From contig PMUN01000039.1 of assembly GCA_003166875.1 (NCBI GenBank), positions 5,663 through 43,185 of the forward strand: a stretch of 37,523 bases of DNA. Reading direction: 5' to 3'. The notes below the pieces were generated by a model. The model worked only from the letters and a program-made list of their open reading frames with translations. It had not been told where the DNA came from and did not search any database. The stretch's first letter is position 1; every line of letters starts with the position of its first letter. Source of the DNA: Bryobacterales bacterium (lineage in GTDB: Bacteria > Acidobacteriota > Terriglobia > Bryobacterales > Bryobacteraceae). Positions 31,222-37,523 of this stretch are shown here, piece after piece. Position numbers and translations under genes: made by a program.

Positions 31222-32104
31222 AACACGCTTGCGAGTTACGATCTCAGAAAACGTACGAGGGTTGCTGTTCGTTGCCGTGGTAACGTCTGGCGAAAATCGG
31301 CAGGTGACGATGCTGCCGTGGAACGTCCCTCCGCCCACTGAGCGAAAACCGCGAGTCAGAATCTCGATGCAGCCGACGCTGGAGCAGCCTGAGGCCATCC
31401 TGGATATGTTGCTGGTGGATTCCGGTTCCGAATTGCTGGTGTTGAACTCGAGCAAGGTGTCGAGTTACAAGCTGACCGCTGGGAAGTGGACACCCGCCGG
31501 GATAGCGGGCGTTTCCTGGACACGTCCGCTCCCACGCGATCAGCGCGGCCGCCTGGAAAACGGTCCCACCGGTTTCCGCGTCTTAGTGCCAGGCACGTCC
31601 TGCAACGGCACGCTCGAACCAGAATTCAAAATTACATGCGCGCCCGGCAACGACACCTGGCCTCTGAATCCGCGCGACCCCTCGCTCGCGGTGCGCTGGG
31701 TGACGGATCGGAATCTGCTGGAGTCGGACAACGCGAGAGGCACGTTCTATGCGGCCGCCGCCGGTTGGTTCGCTACCTCGGAAGATCATATTCTGAGTCC
31801 CACAGGCGAACTGCTGGCGGGTTCCGACGGCTGGGGCAGCGAGCTTTCGAGCGTTGAGAATCCGTGCGGATCCGGTTGGATGCTGCTGGTTTCAGCCGCG
31901 GATGATGCTCAGGATCGCGATCAGATACAGGCTTACGAAGTGGTGGACGGACAAGTGGTCGCGGCCAGCGAGCCTATTTCTTTGCCGGGTCCGGTGACGG
32001 CGCTATGGCCGGCGGAAACTCCTGGGCAGACCACGCTAGTGATTCGAAATTCGAAGACAGGGAACTATGAGGCTTCACGCCTGGGCGTGGCTTGCGCTGA
32101 GTAG
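30971..32104 (+). CDS. Secreted protein of unknown family, first gene of the sensor run
   Basis: 377 residues. Signal peptide about 1-21 (MLRVALALLFGTLMAPLAQA). The mature part starts with a helical segment and a short alpha/beta region (SSNFRAAFQEELRKVGVETT, then RLRVTISENVRGLLFVAVVT), followed by beta-rich sequence with blade-like spacing (ELLVLNSSKVSSYKLTAGKW; GWMLLVSAADDAQDRDQIQA). I cannot name a family. TATAAT at 30958-30963 just upstream could be a -10 box but lacks a matching -35. Its 3' end overlaps the solute-binding protein gene by 38 nt, so the products probably work together in the periplasm. Confidence 0.75.
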   Translation: MLRVALALLFGTLMAPLAQAQSMADAGAQLADRISSLLQRRTTVSLEFQNLTALPPVESSNFRAAFQEELRKVGVETTAAGQPETRLRVTISENVRGLLFVAVVTSGENRQVTMLPWNVPPPTERKPRVRISMQPTLEQPEAILDMLLVDSGSELLVLNSSKVSSYKLTAGKWTPAGIAGVSWTRPLPRDQRGRLENGPTGFRVLVPGTSCNGTLEPEFKITCAPGNDTWPLNPRDPSLAVRWVTDRNLLESDNARGTFYAAAAGWFATSEDHILSPTGELLAGSDGWGSELSSVENPCGSGWMLLVSAADDAQDRDQIQAYEVVDGQVVAASEPISLPGPVTALWPAETPGQTTLVIRNSKTGNYEASRLGVACAE

Positions 32105-33362
32105 TCTCCTGCTCTCTCCACTCGCCGGGGCTACGCTTCCGCGCTACGGCGGAACTTTGACCGTAGAGCTTTCATCCACGTGGAACTCGGTCGAGTCGTC
32201 GGCAGCTATCGCGCCGCTCGTGACGGAGACTCTTGTTCGGCTGAATGAAAACGGCGAGATCGAGCCGATGTTAGCGACGGCATGGCAGCGCGACGCGGAC
32301 CGCAAGCGTTGGCGCTTCTCCCTGCGGCCGAGAGTTGTGTTTCATGACAGTGAGCCGCTGACCGCCTCCACCGCTGCGCCCTCGCTGATTGCGGCTCTCA
32401 AGAAGAAATACGGCGACGTGAATATAACGGCGGGCGGCCAAGCGCTGGTACTCCAGTTCGACCGCGCCGTGCCCGATCTGTTAACCGAACTCGCCAGCCC
32501 CCGGACAGCCATCTTTCGCACCAGCGACAAAAACACGCTGATTGGCACTGGACCGTTCCGCGTGACCGCCTGGGAGCCCAGCCATAAACTAACGCTCGCT
32601 GCATTCGACGATTATTGGGCCGGGCGTCCCTTCCTCGATTCAGTGACGGTCAATCTCGGAACCACGCGAGCCCTGGGAGACGTCTTCGACATTCCTTTCT
32701 CGCAAACTCGTCGCGTGCTGCCGGAACGCACGCGGATCTGGTCGTCGCCGGTGCACGAATTGATAGCGTTGGTCTCCGACAATGTGCAGCCAGAGGTATT
32801 CGACGCGCTGGCGCTCGCCATCGATCGCGTGCCCATTGTGAACGTTCTGGCGCAGAGACGAGCAGAAGCCGCATTCGGCCTGCTCCCGCAATGGCTCAGC
32901 GGATACGCGTTTCTGTTCGCCGCTCCTGGGAAGCAGATGGGTTCTCAACTGCGAACGGGTCCGCTGACGCTCAGCTATCCGGCGAACGACGGATTCGCGC
33001 GATCCATCGCCGAGCGCATTGCGCTGAATGCCCGCGATGCCGGGATCATTTTGCAACCAACGACCAATGCAGGAGCAGCCGTGCGGATGGTCCGTTGGCA
33101 GCTCGAATCCACGGACGCCGCCGCCGAACTCGTCAGGTTATCCACAATGCTGGGCATGCTCGACCGTGCAAACTCGTTGAATCCGGCCAAGCCTGAAACA
33201 CTGTACGAAGCCGAGCGCGCTTTGCTCGACGCGCATCGCGTGATTCCCATCGTGCATCTGCCGGAAGTTTACGGCATCGCACCGCGCGTGCATAACTGGG
33301 AGACCGCGCAGAAAAACGGTGGATTCGTGCTGCATCTGGATAATATTTGGGTGGACCCGTGA
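32067..33362 (+). CDS. Family 5 (peptide/nickel-type) solute-binding protein without a transporter
   Basis: 431 residues, exported (signal 1-22, LSSLLLSPLAGA). The SBP family 5 signature is visible: PRYGGTLTVELSSTWNSV, LVTETLVRLNENGEIEPMLA, the WQRDADRKRWRFSLRPRVVFHDSEPLTA block and GTGPFRVTAWEPSHKLTLAAFDDYWAG. It is about 70-100 residues shorter than typical OppA/DppA proteins, mostly in the second lobe. No permease or ATPase gene is nearby. Instead it overlaps a secreted-protein gene upstream and a membrane histidine kinase gene downstream (GTGA overlap), so a role as ligand-presenting sensor rather than transport component is inferred. Confidence 0.88.
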   Translation: MRLHAWAWLALSSLLLSPLAGATLPRYGGTLTVELSSTWNSVESSAAIAPLVTETLVRLNENGEIEPMLATAWQRDADRKRWRFSLRPRVVFHDSEPLTASTAAPSLIAALKKKYGDVNITAGGQALVLQFDRAVPDLLTELASPRTAIFRTSDKNTLIGTGPFRVTAWEPSHKLTLAAFDDYWAGRPFLDSVTVNLGTTRALGDVFDIPFSQTRRVLPERTRIWSSPVHELIALVSDNVQPEVFDALALAIDRVPIVNVLAQRRAEAAFGLLPQWLSGYAFLFAAPGKQMGSQLRTGPLTLSYPANDGFARSIAERIALNARDAGIILQPTTNAGAAVRMVRWQLESTDAAAELVRLSTMLGMLDRANSLNPAKPETLYEAERALLDAHRVIPIVHLPEVYGIAPRVHNWETAQKNGGFVLHLDNIWVDP

Positions 33363-35050
33363 GCTTCCGCACCAAAATCTTTCTCAGCATCACCGCGACC
33401 GTCGTATTTGCGGTGTGGATCGTAGCCGGGGTGGTCTCCGCTCTTGTCACGAAATCGTTCGAACGCCGCGATGCCCAGCGAACTGCGACATTGGTCTCGC
33501 AATTCCACAGCGAATTCGATCGGCGCGGTGCGGAGGTGGCGCGCCGCCTGGACGCGATCGCCAGCTCGGATGAAATCGCGCGCATCGCCATAGATCTCGG
33601 TTCATCACAATTCGACCCGGGAAAGTACCTCGACCAGGCACAAATGCTAGCGCGCGAGCAGTCCCTCGACTTTCTGGAATTGGTAGGTCCGGATGGCAGC
33701 ATCATCAGTTCTGCCGAATGGCCGGCCCGGTTTGGATACAAAGAAGGCTGGCTGTTACAGTCCGGCGATTCGGAAAACATTTTTTTGAAGCGCGAAGAAC
33801 TGGCGGATGGCGCGGCGCTGGGTCTCATCGCCGTTCGAACAGTGAGGGCAGGGAACGGACAGTTGTACATCGCCGGCGGGCAAAGATTAGACAAGCAATT
33901 CCTGGATACGCTGCCCCAAGTGGAAGGCCTGCGAGTTCAACTCTACAATGCTTTCGACGCTGCGTCGCCGCCCCTGGTCCGCGAAGTTCAGCAACAACCG
34001 CGTGAACTCACACGCATCACTCCCGACGCCACCATCACGGCAATTCCACTGTTCGGGCGGGATAATCAATTGCTCGCGATCCTGCTGGTGGAAAACTCGC
34101 GATCCGAATTAGCCAGCCTCAAGAAATATATCCAGGGAACGGCGTTTCTGGTAGGAACCGGCGCGGTCCTGCTCGGCTTACTTCTCAGTTTCTGGACGGC
34201 TTCTCGCGTAACCAAGCCTCTGCGCGAGCTGACCTCAAGCGTGCGAGAAGTGGCTGGCGGAAGGTGGGACACGCGAGCGACGGTTGGTTCCAGTGACGAA
34301 GTAGGACAACTCGCGCGCGACTTCAACCGCATGACCGAGCAGCTGGTCGAGCACCGCGACCGTATGATCCAGGCCGAGCGCGTCGCAGCCTGGCGCGAAT
34401 TGGCCCGTCGCCTGGCGCATGAACTCAAAAACCCGCTGTTTCCCTTGCAGATCACCATCGAAAATCTGCAGCGGGCGCGCAACACTCCGCAGTTTGAAGA
34501 AGTATTTCGCGAGAGCACCACCACTTTGCTAGCCGAGCTCGACAATCTTAAAACCATTGTCGGTCGTTTCAGCGACTTCGCAAAAATGCCCGCGCCGCAA
34601 CTGGAGCAGATGGATTTGAATCAGGTGGTGCAGGAAGTGATCCGTTTATTCGATGCCCAGATCCATGCGCCCGGCCGTCCGCCAGTTGAGGTCACGCTCG
34701 AGCTCGACCAAAATATCGCCCTCATTCAGGCCGATCCCGAGCAGATCCGGCGCGCCTTGCGGAATTTGGTTCTGAACGCATTAGACGCCATGCCTCCCGC
34801 AGGCGGAACGCTGACAATCCGCACCCAAAATCTGGATGGAAAGGTGGCGCTCGATGTTTCGGACTCAGGCGCCGGTTTAACTCCCGAAGAATGCGAACGG
34901 CTCTTCACCCCCTACTACACCACCAAGCAGCATGGCACTGGTCTCGGCCTGGCCATCGTGCAATCTGTGGTGAGCGATCATAAAGGAACCATCACCGTGC
35001 ACAGCGAACCGGGAAAAGGCGCGACGTTTCGAATCGAGCTTAAAGTATGA
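33359..35050 (+). CDS. NtrY-like membrane sensor histidine kinase
   Basis: 563 residues from the GTG at 33359 (GTGA overlap with the SBP stop); an upstream TTG at 33347 adds four. Membrane helix 1 about 7-29, periplasmic sensor region about 30-255, helix 2 about 260-283, HAMP (SRVTKPLRELTSSVREVAGG), then the dimerisation/phosphoacceptor helix with H354 in RLAHELKNPL. The HATPase domain has the N box NLVLNALDAMP (about 466-476), DSGAGLT and GTGLGLAIV. The HELKNPL with preceding AAWRELARRLA is the NtrY/NtrB style that partners NtrC-type regulators. It is coupled by ATGA to such a regulator. The periplasmic region may dock the co-encoded binding protein. Confidence 0.94.
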   Translation: MSFRTKIFLSITATVVFAVWIVAGVVSALVTKSFERRDAQRTATLVSQFHSEFDRRGAEVARRLDAIASSDEIARIAIDLGSSQFDPGKYLDQAQMLAREQSLDFLELVGPDGSIISSAEWPARFGYKEGWLLQSGDSENIFLKREELADGAALGLIAVRTVRAGNGQLYIAGGQRLDKQFLDTLPQVEGLRVQLYNAFDAASPPLVREVQQQPRELTRITPDATITAIPLFGRDNQLLAILLVENSRSELASLKKYIQGTAFLVGTGAVLLGLLLSFWTASRVTKPLRELTSSVREVAGGRWDTRATVGSSDEVGQLARDFNRMTEQLVEHRDRMIQAERVAAWRELARRLAHELKNPLFPLQITIENLQRARNTPQFEEVFRESTTTLLAELDNLKTIVGRFSDFAKMPAPQLEQMDLNQVVQEVIRLFDAQIHAPGRPPVEVTLELDQNIALIQADPEQIRRALRNLVLNALDAMPPAGGTLTIRTQNLDGKVALDVSDSGAGLTPEECERLFTPYYTTKQHGTGLGLAIVQSVVSDHKGTITVHSEPGKGATFRIELKV

Positions 35051-36396
35051 GCAAACTGCTGCTGGTGGATGACGACGCAAACACGCTGGCATCTTTGGCG
35101 CGGGCCTTTCGCTTGGCCGGCCACGAAGCGGTGGTGTGCGACAACGCGGATCGCGCCCTGGATCTGGCCAAGACGCAGCGCTTCGACATGATCCTGTCCG
35201 ACGTAGTCATGCCTGGCAAAGATGGTCTCACGTTGCTTGCGGAATTGAGGACGGCAGGCATCCAGACTCCGGTAGTGATGGTTTCCGGCCAAGCGAATAT
35301 TGAGATGGCAGTGCGCGCCACACGGCTGGGCGCGATCGACTTTCTCGAGAAGCCGCTCTCCACGGAAAAGCTGCTGATGACGGTCGAGAACACCGTCAAG
35401 CTAGCGCGTCTTGAGGACGAAAACCGGCGGCTGAAGCAGCGGGCCGGCCGCCAGGAGCTGGTTTGGAAATCGGCCGTGATGCAGGGCGTGATGGCCAAAG
35501 TGGACCGCGTGGCCGCCAGTGAGACGCGCGTCTGCATCTTAGGTGAAACGGGCACAGGCAAAGAACTGGTGGCACGCACGCTCCATGAGAAGAGCCCGCG
35601 CCGCGCCGGTCCGTTCGTCACGCTGAACTGTGCCGCAGTGCCCGCCGAGCTGATCGAATCGGAACTGTTCGGTCATGAGAAAGGCGCATTCACCGGCGCA
35701 ACGTCGCGTCACCTCGGCAAATTCGAGCAGGCTCATGGCGGCACACTTTTTCTAGACGAAATCGGCGACATGCCGGCGCTGATGCAAGCCAAATTGCTGC
35801 GGGTTCTCGAGCAGAAGGAAGTGGAGCGGATCGGCTCTGACCGTTCCATCCAGGTGGATGTGCGCGTGATCGTGGCCACGCACCGAAATCTGGATGAGCT
35901 GGTGAAAAAAGGCGAGTTCCGCCAGGACCTCTATCACCGAATCTTCGTGTTTCCCATCACGCTGCCGCCATTGCGCGATCGCAGCGACGATATCCCGCTC
36001 CTGATTGACTATTTCGCCCGCGCCGTCGCCGAACAAAACGATTGGAAGCCACGCGAGATCACCCCGGACGCCTACGCCGAGCTGAAGCGTTATTCTTGGC
36101 CCGGCAATGTGCGGGAACTCCGGAATGTCGTGGAGCGCTTGCTCCTGTTATCGGATGACCGCGTGGATCTCGGGACAGTGCGGCAAGCCTTGCCGTTGGC
36201 AGAGGCCACACCCAATCTCGCAACAGGCAATCTGTCGGAACGCATGGACGCCCACGAGCGCGAGGTGATCCTGGCGGAGCTGAAGAAACACGTCTACAAG
36301 ATGAGCGACACCGCTCGCGCCCTGGGCCTGGAGCGGAGCCACTTGTACAAAAAATGCCAACAATTGGGTATCGATCATACCGAACCGCGACTGTAA
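35047..36396 (+). CDS. NtrC-family sigma-54-dependent response regulator
   Basis: 449 residues. Receiver domain 1-120 with the phosphoacceptor D52 (LSDVVMPGKDG) and the switch Lys in DFLEKPL. The AAA+ domain has Walker A GETGTGKE at 166-173, the sigma-54 contact loop GAFTGA at 213-218, GGTLFLDEIGDM (Walker B) and RDLYHRIFVFPI. The C-terminal Fis-type HTH is DTARALGLERSHLYKKCQQL. Phosphorylated oligomers remodel sigma-54 RNA polymerase at promoters; the targets are not visible here. The C-terminus HTEPRL and its TAA stop are supplied by the dispersed repeat, just after the HTH. Confidence 0.96.
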   Translation: MSKLLLVDDDANTLASLARAFRLAGHEAVVCDNADRALDLAKTQRFDMILSDVVMPGKDGLTLLAELRTAGIQTPVVMVSGQANIEMAVRATRLGAIDFLEKPLSTEKLLMTVENTVKLARLEDENRRLKQRAGRQELVWKSAVMQGVMAKVDRVAASETRVCILGETGTGKELVARTLHEKSPRRAGPFVTLNCAAVPAELIESELFGHEKGAFTGATSRHLGKFEQAHGGTLFLDEIGDMPALMQAKLLRVLEQKEVERIGSDRSIQVDVRVIVATHRNLDELVKKGEFRQDLYHRIFVFPITLPPLRDRSDDIPLLIDYFARAVAEQNDWKPREITPDAYAELKRYSWPGNVRELRNVVERLLLLSDDRVDLGTVRQALPLAEATPNLATGNLSERMDAHEREVILAELKKHVYKMSDTARALGLERSHLYKKCQQLGIDHTEPRL

Positions 36397-36452
36397 GGGA
36401 GTCGGTGCAGTTTTTGCGAGCGTTACCGAACCGCGACCGTAAGGGAGTCGGT
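36379..36452 (+). repeat. Dispersed repeat, tandem direct pair (copies 7a and 7b)
   Basis: Two full copies in the same direction, start to start 46 nt (36379-36406 and 36425-36452). They differ by one base (CTG/CCG before TAA), and both are followed by GCAGTT. The first copy contains the stop codon of the NtrC-like gene (36394-36396). Confidence 0.88.
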
Positions 36453-36508
36453 GCAGTTCGTGATATTCTTACGGTTTCGAACGTTAAATCAAGGAGCGCA
36501 CTAAGACC

Positions 36509-37468
36509 ATGAAAGTCGGCGTATTTACGGCACTACTAGCACAGTTTCCTCTTGACAAGGTCCTCGAAAAAGTGAAGGCCCTCAACATCCACACCGTCGA
36601 GCTTGGAACCGGAAATTATCCCACCGATCCACACTGCAAGTTATCGATGCTCGAGGATCGTGCCGCGTTGAAAGAATTCAAGCAGAAGCTCGACGACAAC
36701 GGATTCACCATCAGCGCGCTCAGCTGTCACGGCAACCCCTTGCATCCCGATAAGGCCGTTGCGAAGGCCTACGCGGACACCAGCAGGAAGACCATTCGTC
36801 TGGCGGAGAAGCTAGGTGTACCCGTGGTCATCGATTTCTCGGGATGCCCCGGCGATAGTGACCGTGCGAAATATCCGAACTGGGTTACCTGCCCATGGCC
36901 GCCCGAATACCTGGACGTCCTGGATTGGCAGTGGGAAAAGAAAGTAATTCCGTATTGGACCCGGCAAGCCGAATTTGCCAAGAACCATGGCGTGAAGATC
37001 GCCATCGAAATGCATCCCGGCTTCGTCTGCTACAGCCCCGAAACATTGTTGAGGCTGCGCGGCATCGCGGGCAAGAGCATCGGATGCAATTACGATCCCA
37101 GCCACATGTTCTGGCAGGGCATCGATCCTATCAAAGCCATTCGCGTGCTGGGCGATTCCATTTTCCACGTGCATGCCAAGGACACGCAGATTTACGACTC
37201 CAATCTTCCGAAAACTGGCGTCCTGGATACCAAGAAATACACCGACGAGCGGAATCGCAGTTGGATCTTCCGCAGCGTAGGATACGGTCACGCGTTCGGC
37301 TGGTGGAAAGAATTTATTTCGACGCTCCGCATGTACGGTTACGACTACGTCCTCTCCATCGAGCACGAAGATACTCTAATGTCGCCGGACGAAGGGCTGA
37401 CCAAGGCCGCCGAATTTCTGAACGCAATCGTGATTCGCGATCAGCCGACCGCGCCCTGGTGGGTCTGA
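36509..37468 (+). CDS. Sugar phosphate isomerase/epimerase (AP endonuclease 2-like TIM barrel)
   Basis: 319 residues of the xylose-isomerase-like TIM-barrel superfamily. The metal site is readable: E167 (IEMHPGF), D196 and H199 (YDPSHMFW), H220/H222 (HVHAKD) and E285 (SIEHED). The start MKVGVFTALLAQFPLDKVLE is typical of inositol/sugar catabolic members. It probably isomerises or epimerises a sugar or keto-inositol; the substrate is unknown. No signal peptide, so cytoplasmic. AAGGAG lies 13 nt before the ATG, a long spacing. It is separated from the regulator by the repeat pair, so probably a separate unit. Confidence 0.92.
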   Translation: MKVGVFTALLAQFPLDKVLEKVKALNIHTVELGTGNYPTDPHCKLSMLEDRAALKEFKQKLDDNGFTISALSCHGNPLHPDKAVAKAYADTSRKTIRLAEKLGVPVVIDFSGCPGDSDRAKYPNWVTCPWPPEYLDVLDWQWEKKVIPYWTRQAEFAKNHGVKIAIEMHPGFVCYSPETLLRLRGIAGKSIGCNYDPSHMFWQGIDPIKAIRVLGDSIFHVHAKDTQIYDSNLPKTGVLDTKKYTDERNRSWIFRSVGYGHAFGWWKEFISTLRMYGYDYVLSIEHEDTLMSPDEGLTKAAEFLNAIVIRDQPTAPWWV

Positions 37469-37486
37469 ACCCTGCCCTGTCTTGCT

Positions 37487-37510
37487 ACCGGACCGCGACC
37501 GTCCGTGGCG
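37487..37510 (+). repeat. Dispersed repeat, copy 8 (divergent)
   Basis: ACCGGACCGCGACCGT matches the 5' half of the repeat with one change; the 3' half (CCGTGGCG) has diverged. It lies 18 nt after the isomerase stop, at the window edge. Confidence 0.6.
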
Positions 37511-37523
37511 CACGCACTCCTGC

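Noticed and set aside
36379-36452. Tandem direct repeats that could suggest a CRISPR array
   Set aside because: Only two units, the interval is 18 nt and not spacer-like, and the same unit is dispersed elsewhere singly and inverted.

Overview
This window looks like a chromosomal segment of a soil Acidobacterium, most likely a Solibacter/Bryobacter relative. It is GC-rich and has several hallmarks of that group. One is an FtsX/MacB-type duplicated permease of the 'acidobacterial duplicated orphan permease' (ADOP) kind, with the wreck of a second PadR+ADOP pair beside it. Others are the C-terminus of a TIGR03435-type protein, a family known to be greatly expanded in Solibacter, and a Ser/Thr kinase fused to a TolB-like propeller. 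Taxonomy is inferred from families; there is no rRNA or tRNA gene in the window.

Layout. 1-4270 (minus strand): a secreted discoidin/glycosidase-like protein cut by the window edge, and a tight dinB-like / P1 peptidase / SDR run. 4372-6962 (plus): cysS translationally coupled to a PLP trans-sulfuration enzyme. 7007-9340: small accessory genes, namely an AhpD-like protein with a damaged 5' end, an internally duplicated membrane protein and an ArsR/SRPBCC pair with a palindromic operator candidate. 9494-11300: a decayed zone with a TIGR03435 remnant, a stand-alone zinc-type adenylate kinase, a headless DUF433 fragment and a heptamer repeat. 11301-15872 (plus): penicillin-acylase-family hydrolase, coaD, aminotransferase and manA, mostly overlapping. 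15944-19731: lactate permease, tatA, an HU-like protein and recA. 19811-22669: intact ADOP permease meeting the remains of a PadR-ADOP pair tail to tail. 22728-25640: nitrilase-family amidase, a secreted hypothetical, a SnoaL-like protein and a metallophosphoesterase. 25676-30001 (minus): dnaB and a receptor-like Ser/Thr kinase. 30152-36396 (plus): L,D-transpeptidase followed by a run of overlapping genes (secreted unknown, orphan peptide-type solute-binding protein, NtrY-like kinase, NtrC-like regulator). 36509-37468: TIM-barrel sugar isomerase.

The strongest unexplained signal is a dispersed palindromic repeat of about 28 bp. It has 12 recognisable copies at eight loci, and every locus lies at or within about 55 nt downstream of a stop codon. 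In two genes (the Ser/Thr kinase and the NtrC-like regulator) the repeat supplies the stop codon and the last residues (TEPRP/TEPRL). In the L,D-transpeptidase an inverted pair of a variant copy is read through as a C-terminal tail. Two smaller repeat types also occur: 8-bp-stem, 3-nt-loop hairpins headed GTGGGGCA directly after stop codons, and 7-bp-period tandem repeats.

The best candidate for a functional system not obviously described is the 30971-36396 run. It couples a periplasmic solute-binding protein without any transporter to a two-component sigma-54 phosphorelay and a secreted protein of unknown family.
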